A stretch of 64,000 bases of DNA from Ruegeria sp. HKCCD8929. GTDB taxonomy: Bacteria; Pseudomonadota; Alphaproteobacteria; Rhodobacterales; Rhodobacteraceae. A model generated the notes under the pieces. It searched no databases, was not told the origin of the DNA, and worked only from the letters and a program-made list of their open reading frames with translations. A program made the position numbers and the translations under genes. The stretch is from assembly GCF_013031405.1 (NCBI RefSeq), contig NZ_WPZY01000008.1:1-64000 (forward strand), written 5' to 3'. This document shows positions 16,608-27,297 of the stretch, one piece after another. Each line of letters begins with the position of its first letter. Position 1 is the first letter of the stretch.

Positions 16608-17906
16608 ATGCCATTTGAAAATATAGCGGGCGCCCCCCGGAAGATCGCCGTGATCGGTGGCGGCATTTCGGGGATGGGGGCGGCGAACCTGCTGGCGGAC
16701 AGTCACCACGTCACCCTGTTCGAGGCCGAGCCGAGACTGGGAGGACACGCCCGCACCATTATTGCAGGCAAACGCAAGGATCAGCCGGTCGACACTGGCT
16801 TTATCGTGTTCAACAAAGTCACATATCCGAACCTGGTGGAACTGTTCGACCGGTTGGATGTGCCGATTGCGGAAAGCGAGATGACCTTCGGCGTCTCCGC
16901 CCGCGGCGGCGCCGTCGAATACGCGCTGCACGGGGCGGATTCGCTTTTTGCGCAGCGCCGAAATCTGGTTCAGCCGAAGTTCCTGCGCATGGTGCGCGAT
17001 CTCTTTCACTTCAACGCCCAGGCCCTGAACCATATCGATGACCGGACGATCACGGTGCGGCAATTGCTGGATGTTCTGGGCACCGGCGAGTGGTTTCGCA
17101 AATACTATCTTGAGCCGTTTTCCGGCGCGATCTGGTCGACCCCCAAGGACCAGGTTCTGGATTTTCCCGCACACGCAATGATCCGGTTTTTTGAAAACCA
17201 CCTTTTGATGGACGCCAAGCGGGACCATCAGTGGTACACGGTTCAGGGCGGCTCGGTCGAATATGTCCGGCGGCTTGAGGCCGCGATGCGCCGCAAGGGC
17301 GTCACGCTGCGGATGGGCGCTCCGATCGACGCCGTCCGCCGCAACGCGGTCGGGCCGCAGGTCAAGGCAGTCGGCAGCGAGTGGGAGACCTTCGACGAGG
17401 TCGTGTTCGCCACGCATTCAGACGACACACTGGCGCTTTTGGCCGATCCGACCCCGCAGGAACATGCGGCCCTCGGTGCCATCCGGTATCAGCCTAACAA
17501 CGTCGTGCTGCACGCCGATGCGTCGCTGATGCCAAAACGCCGCAAATGCTGGGCCAGCTGGGTACATACCGAGGATGCCGCGCCGGATTCCAGCCGCATC
17601 GACATCACCTATTGGATGAATGCGCTGCAGCCGATCCCGCATGACGATCCGCTGTTTGTCACCCTGAACTCCCGCCGACGCATCCGCGAGGAACTGATCC
17701 ATGACGAGGCGGTGTTCCGGCACCCGGTCTTCGATCTGGCAGCGCTTGCCGCGCAAGAGGACGTGGCCCAGTTCAACGGCGCCAATGCCACCTGGTTCTG
17801 CGGCGCCTGGATGCGCAACGGGTTTCACGAGGACGGGTTGGCCAGCGCCGTTTCAGTGGCGAACGCGATCAATCGCACCGGCGCGATGAGCGTGGCGGCG
17901 GAATGA
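16608..17906 (+). CDS. FAD-dependent oxidoreductase (flavin amine oxidase type)
   Basis: A 432-residue flavoprotein. IAVIGGGISGMGAANLL near residue 13 is the dinucleotide-binding motif, followed by LFEAEPRLGGHARTI and the substrate-region strand DTGFIVFN. The family includes desaturase-like and amine-oxidase-like enzymes. Homologues sit next to rpoE-chrR in Rhodobacter, where this module belongs to the singlet-oxygen regulon and members have been tied to methylated or furan fatty acid synthesis; an acyl-chain substrate is therefore a fair guess. The ATG at 16608 has GGAG 8 bases upstream. It overlaps the next gene by 4 bases. Confidence 0.9.
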   Translation: MPFENIAGAPRKIAVIGGGISGMGAANLLADSHHVTLFEAEPRLGGHARTIIAGKRKDQPVDTGFIVFNKVTYPNLVELFDRLDVPIAESEMTFGVSARGGAVEYALHGADSLFAQRRNLVQPKFLRMVRDLFHFNAQALNHIDDRTITVRQLLDVLGTGEWFRKYYLEPFSGAIWSTPKDQVLDFPAHAMIRFFENHLLMDAKRDHQWYTVQGGSVEYVRRLEAAMRRKGVTLRMGAPIDAVRRNAVGPQVKAVGSEWETFDEVVFATHSDDTLALLADPTPQEHAALGAIRYQPNNVVLHADASLMPKRRKCWASWVHTEDAAPDSSRIDITYWMNALQPIPHDDPLFVTLNSRRRIREELIHDEAVFRHPVFDLAALAAQEDVAQFNGANATWFCGAWMRNGFHEDGLASAVSVANAINRTGAMSVAAE

Positions 17907-18661
17907 GCGGTGTCGATCATATCCCGGCCCATACTTTTCATGGGCGCAAGGGGGCGGTGCAGAACGGTTTCCGCTACTCGGTGGACTACGTTCTGCTCGA
18001 CCCCGAGGCCGACCTGACCGCGCCCGCGCTGTTCTCGCGAAATCGGGCGAACCTGATCGGGTTTCACGAGATTGACCACGGAGGGCAGCCCGGCAACGGG
18101 CGCGGCGCCCAATGGCTGCGGGATGTTTTCGTCGAGTATCAGCTGCCGCAACCCGCACGCATCGCGCTTCTGACCCAGCCGCGCGTGCTGGGTCACGTAT
18201 TCAACCCGGTCAGCTTTTGGTTCTGCTTCGATCAGGGTGACGTGCTTTATGCTGTTGTGTCCGAGGTCACCAACACCTTTGGCACCCGACACAGCTATGT
18301 CTGCCACAAGGCGGACCTGTCCCCGATTACCGCATCTGACCGGTTGGAGGCGGCCAAACGGCTGCACGTCTCGCCGTTCCAGCCGCGCGAGGGCGGATAT
18401 ACGTTCCGTTTCGATTTCCGAGATGACCGGGTAGGGGTCTGGATCGACTATGGCCGCGAAGAGGGTGGCCTGATTGCCACCCTGTCCGGGCGCCGCAGAC
18501 CGTTGACCAACCGAGCCATCCTCTGGTCCGTGCTCCGACGCCCCATCGGCGCGCGCCGGGTGTTGACCCTGATCCACTGGCAGGCCCTGAAGCTTTGGTT
18601 CAAAGGTGCCGGGTTCCGTCGCCAGCCCGTCCCGCACAAGCCGGACGTGAGCCGGGGATGA
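17903..18661 (+). CDS. DUF1365 domain-containing protein
   Basis: A 252-residue DUF1365 protein, recognised by GRKGAVQNGFRYSVDYVLLD, the block LLTQPRVLGHVFNPVSFWFC and the ending LIHWQALKLWFKGA. DUF1365 genes almost always travel with a flavin oxidoreductase like the preceding gene and often with a cyclopropane-fatty-acid-synthase-like methyltransferase; that methyltransferase is missing here. The biochemical role is unknown. It is coupled by ATGA overlaps to both neighbours. Confidence 0.92.
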   Translation: MSGVDHIPAHTFHGRKGAVQNGFRYSVDYVLLDPEADLTAPALFSRNRANLIGFHEIDHGGQPGNGRGAQWLRDVFVEYQLPQPARIALLTQPRVLGHVFNPVSFWFCFDQGDVLYAVVSEVTNTFGTRHSYVCHKADLSPITASDRLEAAKRLHVSPFQPREGGYTFRFDFRDDRVGVWIDYGREEGGLIATLSGRRRPLTNRAILWSVLRRPIGARRVLTLIHWQALKLWFKGAGFRRQPVPHKPDVSRG

Positions 18662-19905
18662 GCATGGCGCAGGCGCATACCCCAGCGCTCCCGCGGCTGC
18701 CCGCTTTTGCGGGCTTTGCTGCGATGCTGGCTGCGGCTGGCCTGCCGCTTTATATTCACGCTCCCAAGTTCTATGTGGATCAGTATGGGGTCAGCCTGGC
18801 TGCGCTTGGTGCGGTTCTGTTTGGTCTGCGCCTTCTGGACGTCGTGCAGGACCCCCTGCTGGGGCGCTTATCCGAGGCGCTGCGCGCCCATCGGGCCGCC
18901 GCCGTCGCCGCCGCCGTTGCAGTTCTAGCCGGCGCCATGCTCGGGCTGTTCGCGGTCACGCCGCCCGTGGCACCGCTTCTCTGGTTCACCCTGATGCTGA
19001 CGCTGGTCTTTTCGTCGTTCAGCTTTCTGACCATCAGTTTCTATGCACAAGGCGTGGAAACGGCAGACAGGCTGGGTACCGCAGGCCATCTGCGTCTGGC
19101 CCGTTGGCGCGAAACCGGGGCCTTGCTTGGCATATGCCTCGCTGCCGTGGTTCCGACGGCGCTGATCGGGCTGACCGCGCAACCCCTTGCGGCTTTCGCG
19201 CTGGGCTTTGCGGTGCTGGCATTGCTGGCTGCAGGCGCGATGCGCGCGGAATGGAACGCAGCGCATATGCCTGCGGCTTCTGGCTTTGGCCCAGTTCTGC
19301 GCGACCGGATCTCGCGTCGACTGCTCTTCATTGGCTTCCTAAACGCCGCGCCGGTCGCTGTCTCATCCACCCTCTTTCTGTTCTTCGTGGAAAGCCGGCT
19401 GAGCGCCCCGGGTGCCGAGGGGCCGCTCCTGCTGCTGTTCTTTCTGTCCGCCGCCGCCGCCGCTCCGTTCTGGGGCCGGACCGCCGAGCGCTACGGCGCC
19501 ACGAAGGTACTCGGCCTAGGCATGACGCTTTCGATCTTGGCATTCGGTTTTGCTCTGACGCTCGGGGCGGGCGACGTGGTGCCCTTTGCCCTGATTTGCC
19601 TCGCGTCCGGTGCGGCGCTCGGGGCCGACATGACCCTGCTGCCCGCCCTTTTTGCCGCCCGTATGGCGCGTGTTGCCCCCACCGCCGCCGAAGGGTTTGG
19701 GCTGTGGTCATTCGTGTCGAAACTGACGCTGGCCTTTGCCGCCGTGCTGTTGCTGCCCGCGCTTGAGGGCGCCGGATTTCAGGCGGGCACAGCCAATCCG
19801 CCCCAGGCGCTGACCCTGCTCACCCTGTTTTATGCCGCGTTGCCCTGTGGCCTTAAGGCGCTTGCCCTGGCCCTGCTGGCAACCACCGACCTTGAGGAGA
19901 CCTGA
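18658..19905 (+). CDS. MFS transporter (sugar:cation symporter-like)
   Basis: A 415-residue integral membrane protein with about twelve hydrophobic segments. It opens with FAGFAAMLAAAGLPLYIHAPKFY and contains DVVQDPLLGRLSEALR, the loop 2-3 signature of the glycoside-pentoside-hexuronide:cation symporter group. The transported molecule cannot be told from sequence. Its fixed place in the RpoE-linked operon suggests a lipid or stress-related role rather than sugar uptake (inference). The start at 18658 overlaps the DUF1365 stop; an ATG six bases later is equally possible. Confidence 0.87.
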   Translation: MSMAQAHTPALPRLPAFAGFAAMLAAAGLPLYIHAPKFYVDQYGVSLAALGAVLFGLRLLDVVQDPLLGRLSEALRAHRAAAVAAAVAVLAGAMLGLFAVTPPVAPLLWFTLMLTLVFSSFSFLTISFYAQGVETADRLGTAGHLRLARWRETGALLGICLAAVVPTALIGLTAQPLAAFALGFAVLALLAAGAMRAEWNAAHMPAASGFGPVLRDRISRRLLFIGFLNAAPVAVSSTLFLFFVESRLSAPGAEGPLLLLFFLSAAAAAPFWGRTAERYGATKVLGLGMTLSILAFGFALTLGAGDVVPFALICLASGAALGADMTLLPALFAARMARVAPTAAEGFGLWSFVSKLTLAFAAVLLLPALEGAGFQAGTANPPQALTLLTLFYAALPCGLKALALALLATTDLEET

Positions 19906-19908
19906 TAC

Positions 19909-20484
19909 ATGGAACCCTTTCACCTCGCTCTTCTGGGCGGCTTTCTGATCCTGCTGACGGGCTTTGCCCTGCGGCGGTTCACCGGCTTCCTGGCTCAGCG
20001 CCCGGCGCACTACGCCGCTGGTGAGCCCCAGTTCGACCTACGCACCCACCTCAACGGCGATATCCTGTGTTCCGGCGTGATTTATGGTCCCACCGGACGT
20101 GTCACGTCCAGTTTCAAGGGCGATTTCCGTGCGGACTGGCAGGGAAACACCGGCGTGATGACCGAGCGCTTTGTCTATGACACCGGCACCATCCAGAACC
20201 GGGAGTGGCATTTGCGGCTGGGCAATGACGGGCGCATCAAGGCCACCGCCCCGGACGTGATCGGCCACGGCACAGGTGTTCAACTCGGATCGGCGGTGCA
20301 GCTGAAATACCGGCTGCGGCTTCCCGAAACGGCGGGCAGCCACGTTCTGGACGTGGTGGACTGGATGTACCTCACACCCGGCGGAGAAATCGTCAATCGC
20401 TCGCAGTTCCGCAAACTCGGGATCAAGGTCGCCGAGCTGGTTGCCGTCATGCGGCCTGCCAATCTGGACCGTGAACCGGAATGA
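19909..20484 (+). CDS. DUF3833 family protein
   Basis: A 191-residue protein with a hydrophobic N-terminal anchor (LALLGGFLILLTGFAL), then a lipocalin-like beta-rich body: GDILCSGVIYGPTGRVTSSF, RFVYDTGTIQNREWHL and DWMYLTPGGEIVNRSQFRKLG. This matches DUF3833, whose members are small envelope-associated proteins that accompany DUF1365 and CFA-type genes. Function unknown; binding of a hydrophobic ligand is plausible. It begins 3 bases after the MFS stop and overlaps the SDR gene by 4 bases. Confidence 0.85.
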   Translation: MEPFHLALLGGFLILLTGFALRRFTGFLAQRPAHYAAGEPQFDLRTHLNGDILCSGVIYGPTGRVTSSFKGDFRADWQGNTGVMTERFVYDTGTIQNREWHLRLGNDGRIKATAPDVIGHGTGVQLGSAVQLKYRLRLPETAGSHVLDVVDWMYLTPGGEIVNRSQFRKLGIKVAELVAVMRPANLDREPE

Positions 20485-21212
20485 AGAACTGGCGCGGCAA
20501 ACGTTACTGGCTGGTGGGCGCCAGCGAAGGTCTAGGCGCCGCGCTTGCCGATGAGATGAGCCGCGCTGGCGCCCACCTGATCCTGTCCGCCCGCACGCCC
20601 GAACGGCTGCAGGCGCTGGCCGACAGCTTGCCCGGCCCATGCGAGGTGCTGCCGCTCGATGTCGCGGATGCAGACAGCATCTCGGCAGCGGCCGAGCGGG
20701 CGGGCGAGATTGATGGGGTCGTCTGGCTGGCTGGTGTTTATTGGCCGATGAAAGCACAGGACTGGCATGCCGAACGGGCCGACACCATGGCCGATATCAA
20801 CTTCACCGGTCTGGTGCGTGTTTTGGGCGTCTGCGTGCCACAGATGGTGGATCGCGATGCGGGGCATGTGGTGATCACCGGCTCGCTCTCTGGCTTTCGC
20901 GGCCTTCCGGGCGCCATCGGATATGCCGCATCCAAGGCCGGAACCATGGCGCTAGCGGAATGCATGCACGCCGACCTGCGCCGCACCGGGGTTCAGGTGC
21001 AACTGGTCAACCCGGGCTTCATCCGAACCCGCCTGACCGACAAGAACGATTTCGAGATGCCCTTCATCCTCGAACCCGAGGCCGCGGCCCGCCTCATGTT
21101 CGCCCATATGAACGGCAACCGGTTCAAACGGAGTTTCCCGACCGGATTTTCCCTGCTGTTCCGGTTCGGGCAGTTTTTGCCGGACTGGATCTACTACCGC
21201 CTGTTTGCGTAA
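20481..21212 (+). CDS. SDR family NAD(P)-dependent oxidoreductase
   Basis: A 243-residue classical short-chain dehydrogenase. The cofactor motif is altered to LVGASEGLGAALA; DVADADS is the adenine-ring acid; VITGSLSGFRGLPGAIGYAASKAG contains the catalytic Ser, Tyr and Lys in order (YxxxK = YAASK). The C-terminus (RFGQFLPDWIYYRLFA) is hydrophobic and may touch the membrane. Substrate unknown; placement in the RpoE-linked operon points to lipid chemistry. The start overlaps the DUF3833 stop (ATGA). Confidence 0.9.
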   Translation: MKNWRGKRYWLVGASEGLGAALADEMSRAGAHLILSARTPERLQALADSLPGPCEVLPLDVADADSISAAAERAGEIDGVVWLAGVYWPMKAQDWHAERADTMADINFTGLVRVLGVCVPQMVDRDAGHVVITGSLSGFRGLPGAIGYAASKAGTMALAECMHADLRRTGVQVQLVNPGFIRTRLTDKNDFEMPFILEPEAAARLMFAHMNGNRFKRSFPTGFSLLFRFGQFLPDWIYYRLFA

Positions 21213-21278
21213 GATCAAAGACGCGCCCGCGCCCGCCTGCTTGATGGAGGTGTGACAAGCGAACAGGAGTACGATCAG

Positions 21279-21593
21279 ATGGAGATTTCGGCACGGAAAG
21301 TGGCTCAGGTGGCGCTGATGGGGCGCGAACTGGACCGGGCAGAGGGTGAACTGCGCGCCTTCATCGACCGCATGAGCGAGGATGAGCAGGCCGAGCTGGT
21401 CGCGGTGATGTGGATCGGCCGCGAGAGTTTCTTCGCCGAGGATCTGGCCGAGGCCATCGCCACCGCCCGCGCCGAGGCCTCGACCCCCTGCGCCGACTAC
21501 CTGATCGGAACGCCGCACCTGTCGGATCACCTCGAGAACGGGCTGGATGCGCTGGGGATCTCGGCTGAGGATGTTGAGAACGATCTGATGTAG
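21279..21593 (+). CDS. DUF3775 family protein
   Basis: A 104-residue acidic, all-helical protein: ISARKVAQVALMGRELD, MSEDEQAELVAVMWIGRE, YLIGTPHLSDHLENGLDALG. This matches the DUF3775 pattern, a small Rhodobacterales family of unknown function. AGGAG lies 10 bases before the ATG at 21279. An upstream GTG at 21252 has its purine stretch too close. It may be the last gene of the preceding operon (66-base gap) or independent. Confidence 0.82.
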   Translation: MEISARKVAQVALMGRELDRAEGELRAFIDRMSEDEQAELVAVMWIGRESFFAEDLAEAIATARAEASTPCADYLIGTPHLSDHLENGLDALGISAEDVENDLM

Positions 21594-21767
21594 GTTCCGT
21601 TCGCGCGGGTGGGCAGGACAGGATCCAGAGCTCTCCGGAAACCACACAAGCGAAAGACACCTTTATAAAGCTGGTTGCCTGACGGCATTTGTTGTTGATC
21701 TCTGACGAGAAGTCAGAGTAACCGACACTCGCTAAAATTGAGCAACCGGTTGAGCAGACAGAACATA

Positions 21768-22850
21768 ATGAACGGTAAGTTTCTTCGAGTTTTGGCGGCG
21801 GCAATATTTGCGGTCGCTGCGGTGTTGTTTGTTCTTAGAGAGCAGCGCAACACCGAGATCGCGGCAATTTACGAGACCTGTAATGCGGTGAAAGAAACAC
21901 CCAAAGAGGCGTTGTCCGCCTGTACCGGACTTCTGGCGCTAGAGGGCCATGGTCAGAAACATCGCGGTGAGCTTTATGGCCAACTGGGACAAGCTCATGC
22001 AGAACTTGAGGACTGGCCCCGTGCGCTTGCCGCATTCGACCAAGCAGTTCTGGTGGCACCAGACGATCATCTGGGTTGGCAGTGGAAAGCTCACGCGCTG
22101 GACAAGATAGGGGACTACTCAAAAGCGCTTGAGGCTATCGACGTGGCGTATGAGATTGATCCTGACGTTCGGTTCACTCAGCGCAGGCGCTTAAGGCTTC
22201 TGAGTGATTTGGGCCGCACCGACGAGATGGATGCGTTCATGAACCGCGTTGTCCGGGCTGGCCATGGTTTGGACTGGATGCCGTCTGCCGTTAGCGACAA
22301 CCTCATGTTTGAATTGAACCTTTATCCGCTGACGCGGCAAGCGTTGAAAGACGAGGCATTGAAGGCGCGAGATGAGCTTGCACAAGATCCTTCAAGTCAA
22401 GAAAAGCAGAAAACCTTTTTCATCTGGTGCCGGTATATTGGTGGTGATTGTCCGCCACTGTTTCCGGAGAAACGCGCGACCTATACCAAGTTGAGTTGTG
22501 ACAAAGCGATTGATGAGTGGGGGACAAGGAATTCAGAACTCGTAGAGAAGGAACTCGCTGAAACCGGCCACACCTCGGTAAAGGAGTACTTCGATGACCC
22601 GGCGCTTCGGCCCAAAGCAATTCTACAGGTAACATACCTAGCGGTTAGTATGGGGTTTGAAGGGGAGCAGCAGTCTGAACTTGCAAGAGATATGATTGTG
22701 GGGGATCGCGTTTTCAACTGCGTTCAGGGTGCGAAGTTTCTGTTCCCAGAAGGCTACGGAGAGGCGTATCCAGAAATGAGGGATAAACACCTTTTCAGCC
22801 CGGAGGTGCGAAGGAATCTGGTCGACCTCGCCCATGCTCTGTCAGGCTGA
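21768..22850 (+). CDS. TPR-repeat membrane-anchored protein, unknown function
   Basis: A 360-residue protein with an N-terminal membrane anchor or signal (VLAAAIFAVAAVLFVL) followed by at least two tetratricopeptide repeats: LYGQLGQAHAELEDWPRALAAFDQAVLVAPDD and WQWKAHALDKIGDYSKALEAIDVAYEIDPD (about 75-140). The C-terminal 200 residues are unfamiliar, with several Cys (CRYIGGDCPPLFP). The gene and its upstream region are visibly less GC-rich than the neighbours, which may mean acquired DNA. No good ribosome binding site is seen before the ATG; a TTG ten codons upstream is an alternative. Confidence 0.75.
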   Translation: MNGKFLRVLAAAIFAVAAVLFVLREQRNTEIAAIYETCNAVKETPKEALSACTGLLALEGHGQKHRGELYGQLGQAHAELEDWPRALAAFDQAVLVAPDDHLGWQWKAHALDKIGDYSKALEAIDVAYEIDPDVRFTQRRRLRLLSDLGRTDEMDAFMNRVVRAGHGLDWMPSAVSDNLMFELNLYPLTRQALKDEALKARDELAQDPSSQEKQKTFFIWCRYIGGDCPPLFPEKRATYTKLSCDKAIDEWGTRNSELVEKELAETGHTSVKEYFDDPALRPKAILQVTYLAVSMGFEGEQQSELARDMIVGDRVFNCVQGAKFLFPEGYGEAYPEMRDKHLFSPEVRRNLVDLAHALSG

Positions 22851-23206
22851 GTGTATGGTCTTCGGCTGTTTCCGCCGGGAAAACGATGTTTGTCTGGCAT
22901 TCCATCCTCGACGTGATCCATTATCTGTAGATTTTGAGCCTGCTTTTCGATTTCACCCATCGACTCCTCGACCAGTTTCGGATCGCTGAGGGCTACATAC
23001 GCGCCGACCGAGATGGTCTGGGTCGGCACCGAATGTACCGCAAGCGGCACCCAGACCGGACGCGCCATCGCCGTGTCGCGTTCGCCACCCCAGGTTCGAG
23101 ATGACCCGAAGCGAATGCTTCTGTCCGTGATCGACATTGTGCACTCATATGGTTTGGTCGGCGCTAGTTCGGCAAACTCCACTGCATCGCTTGGGAAAAA
23201 ATCCAT
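22754..23206 (-). CDS. Doubtful hypothetical ORF, possible gene remnant
   Basis: A 150-codon frame whose first ~105 residues look protein-like (VWVPLAVHSVPTQTISVGAYVALSD, PKLVEESMGEIEKQAQNL). The remainder is Arg/Ser/Pro-rich and overlaps the 3' end of the convergent TPR gene by 97 bases, where it looks like an antisense shadow. This could be a small gene that has lost its true end by frameshift, or chance. I recognise no family. It fills the 414-base gap before hutU, in which nothing else is seen. Confidence 0.35.
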   Translation of the reverse strand: MDFFPSDAVEFAELAPTKPYECTMSITDRSIRFGSSRTWGGERDTAMARPVWVPLAVHSVPTQTISVGAYVALSDPKLVEESMGEIEKQAQNLQIMDHVEDGMPDKHRFPGGNSRRPYTQPDRAWARSTRFLRTSGLKRCLSLISGYASP

Positions 23207-23264
23207 CAGGCCAAAGAACCTTTAATTGCATCCAACTGTGGCATCGTTGGGACCCAACTGTTGT

Positions 23265-24943
<1,679 letters not shown>

Positions 24944-24947
<4 letters not shown>

Positions 24948-25762
24948 TGCGAAGCTCCTTTTTCGGTCAATGCGCCCGACAGGGCGAGGTCGCGGAGGCG
25001 GTCTAACATCGTCTGCAGATGCGGGCGGAGGGCGGCGGCGCGGTCCTCGCGCCAGTTCCAGGGCGGGGTTTCGTCCATGTAGGCGCGCTGGGCGATCTCC
25101 ATCTGGATCGCATGAAGGCCCTCGGCAGGGCGGCCATAGTGGCGGGTGGTCCAGCCGCCTTTGAAGCGGCCGTTGAGAACTGAGGAAAAGCCATCAGCCT
25201 CGCTCGCCACGCCATCCACCGCCTGCTCGATGGCCGGATGGCAGGTGGCGCCGATATTGGTGCCGGTGTTGAAAATGGGCAATTCACCCTTGAACAGAAA
25301 CGGGATCAGCGAGCGGATCGAGTGGCAGTCGAACAGGATCGCCACGCCGTGCTTGCCCAACACACGCTCCAGTTCCTGCTCCAATGCAGCATGATAGGGC
25401 GCGTGGTATTTGACGCGCCGGTCCTCGATTTCATCCTCGGATGGCTCCTGCCCCTCGGCCCAGATCGCCCGCCCATCGAAATCGGTCAGCGGCACCAGCG
25501 TTGTGGTTTTCTGCCCGGGATAGAGCGACACGCCCGCCGGGTCACGATTGGCGTCGATCACGTAGCGGTGGATATGCGATTGCACCACCGTCGCATCGGT
25601 TAAAAGCCCTTGATAGAGCCTGTTTATGTGCCAATCCGTGTCCGCCAGCCCGCGCCCATTTTCGTTCACCCGCGCGGCGATACCGTCCGGCACGTATGTG
25701 CCGCCATGGGGCTGGCCCAGCACGATCGGGCCGTCGCCGCGGAGGACGTCAAAGACCTGCAT
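24944..25762 (-). CDS. hutG: N-formylglutamate deformylase
   Basis: A 272-residue N-formylglutamate amidohydrolase that releases formate and glutamate as the final step of the five-step histidine pathway. [12 protein letters not shown], the [13 protein letters not shown] block and [13 protein letters not shown] are the family's zinc and substrate motifs, and [24 protein letters not shown] ends the core. The start at 25762 overlaps the hutH stop by one base (TGATG). The frame is open much further upstream, but that is shadow of hutH. Confidence 0.93.
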
Positions 25763-27297
25763 CACGCCAGCTCCGGCATGGGGACGCCGACCGCGCGCAG
25801 GATCGCGCCCTCGGCCACAAGGTGCTTTGCGGTTTCCAGTTCCGGCGCCAGATAGCGGTCTTCGGCCAGCGCCGGGATATCGGCGCGCAGACGGGCAATC
25901 ACCTGTTGCAGCGGCGCGCTGGTGGTCAGCGGTGCGCGGAATTCGACGCCCTGCGCGGCGCACATCAGCTCGATCCCGAGGATGTAGTTCAGGTTGTTCA
26001 CCATCCGGGTGAGCCGCCGCGCGCCGTGGGCGGCCATTGAGACGTGATCCTCCTGATTGGCCGAGGTTGGCGTGCTGTCGGTGACACATGGATTGGCGAG
26101 ATGTTTGTTCTCGCTCATCAGTGCGGCGGTGGTCACCTCGGCGATCATCAGGCCCGAGTTCAGTCCGGGATCGGGGGTCAGGAAGGGCGGCAGGTCGAAA
26201 CTCAGCGTCGGGTCCACCATCAGCGCGATGCGGCGCTGGGCGATGGCGCCGATTTCAGACAGCGCCAGCGCGATCATGTCGGCGGCAAAACCCACCGGTT
26301 CGGCGTGGAAATTGCCGCCCGAGACGATGGCCTGCGGATCGCTCAGCACCAGCGGGTTGTCTGTGGCGGCGTTGGCCTCGACCGTCAGTGTGGCGGCGGC
26401 CTGACGCAGGATGTCCAGTGCCGCGCCGGTCACCTGCGGCTGGCAGCGGATGCAATAGGGGTCCTGCACCCGCGTGTCGCCTTCGCGGTGGCTTTCGCGG
26501 ATCACCGAACCCTCAAGCGTGGCGCGCATTGCGCCAGCGGCCTCGATCTGGCCGCGATGGCCGCGTAGCTCGTGGATTTCCGGCTGCAGCGGCGCGGTCG
26601 AACCCATGATGGCGTCGGTCGAGGTGGCCGAGATCACCAGTGCATTCTGCGCCGCGCGCCACGCTTCGAACAGCCCCGCCAGCGCGAAGGCGGTCGAGAA
26701 CTGGGTGCCGTTGATGAACGCCAGCCCCTCTTTCGGGCCCAGCGCGATAGGGGTCAGACCGGCGCGCGCCAGCGCCTCGGCCCCCGGCAGCACCTTGCCC
26801 AGGTATTCCGCCTCGCCCTCTCCGATCACCACGGCGGTCATGTGGGCCAGCGGTGCCAGATCGCCCGAGGCCCCGACCGAGCCCTGCGCCGGGATCACCG
26901 GGGTCACCCCGCGCGCCAGCATATCCTGCAGCAACTTGATCAGCTCCCACCGGACACCGGACGCACCCCGGCCAAAGGACAGCAATTTCAGAGACATCAT
27001 CAGGCGCGCCAGCCGCCGCGGCACCGCCTCACCCACACCACAGCAATGGCTGAGGATCAGGTTGCGTTGCAGGGTAGAAGTGTCCTCGGCCGCGATCTTG
27101 AGGCTGGCAAGCTTGCCGAAACCGGTATTGACGCCATAGACCGCCTTGTCCCCAGCGGCAGCGGCGGCGATCCGCTCGGCGGCGGCTTGAACGCCTGACT
27201 TACAACTGTCGTCCAGAACGATCAGGGTCTCGGACCAGTAGATCTCGGCCAGCTCCGGCAGGGTGACATTGCCCGGAGTGAGCTTGAGAACGCTCAT
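25762..27297 (-). CDS. hutH: Histidine ammonia-lyase
   Basis: HutH deaminates L-histidine to trans-urocanate, the first step of the pathway. The MIO prosthetic group forms autocatalytically from Ala-Ser-Gly in [15 protein letters not shown] (about residue 143). [36 protein letters not shown] and the [10 protein letters not shown] block are all present, and 511 residues is the normal length. It overlaps hutI by 4 bases and hutG by 1, so the four genes are one translational unit. Confidence 0.97.
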   Translation of the reverse strand: MSVLKLTPGNVTLPELAEIYWSETLIVLDDSCKSGVQAAAERIAAAAAGDKAVYGVNTGFGKLASLKIAAEDTSTLQRNLILSHCCGVGEAVPRRLARLMMSLKLLSFGRGASGVRWELIKLLQDMLARGVTPVIPAQGSVGASGDLAPLAHMTAVVIGEGEAEYLGKVLPGAEALARAGLTPIALGPKEGLAFINGTQFSTAFALAGLFEAWRAAQNALVISATSTDAIMGSTAPLQPEIHELRGHRGQIEAAGAMRATLEGSVIRESHREGDTRVQDPYCIRCQPQVTGAALDILRQAAATLTVEANAATDNPLVLSDPQAIVSGGNFHAEPVGFAADMIALALSEIGAIAQRRIALMVDPTLSFDLPPFLTPDPGLNSGLMIAEVTTAALMSENKHLANPCVTDSTPTSANQEDHVSMAAHGARRLTRMVNNLNYILGIELMCAAQGVEFRAPLTTSAPLQQVIARLRADIPALAEDRYLAPELETAKHLVAEGAILRAVGVPMPELA

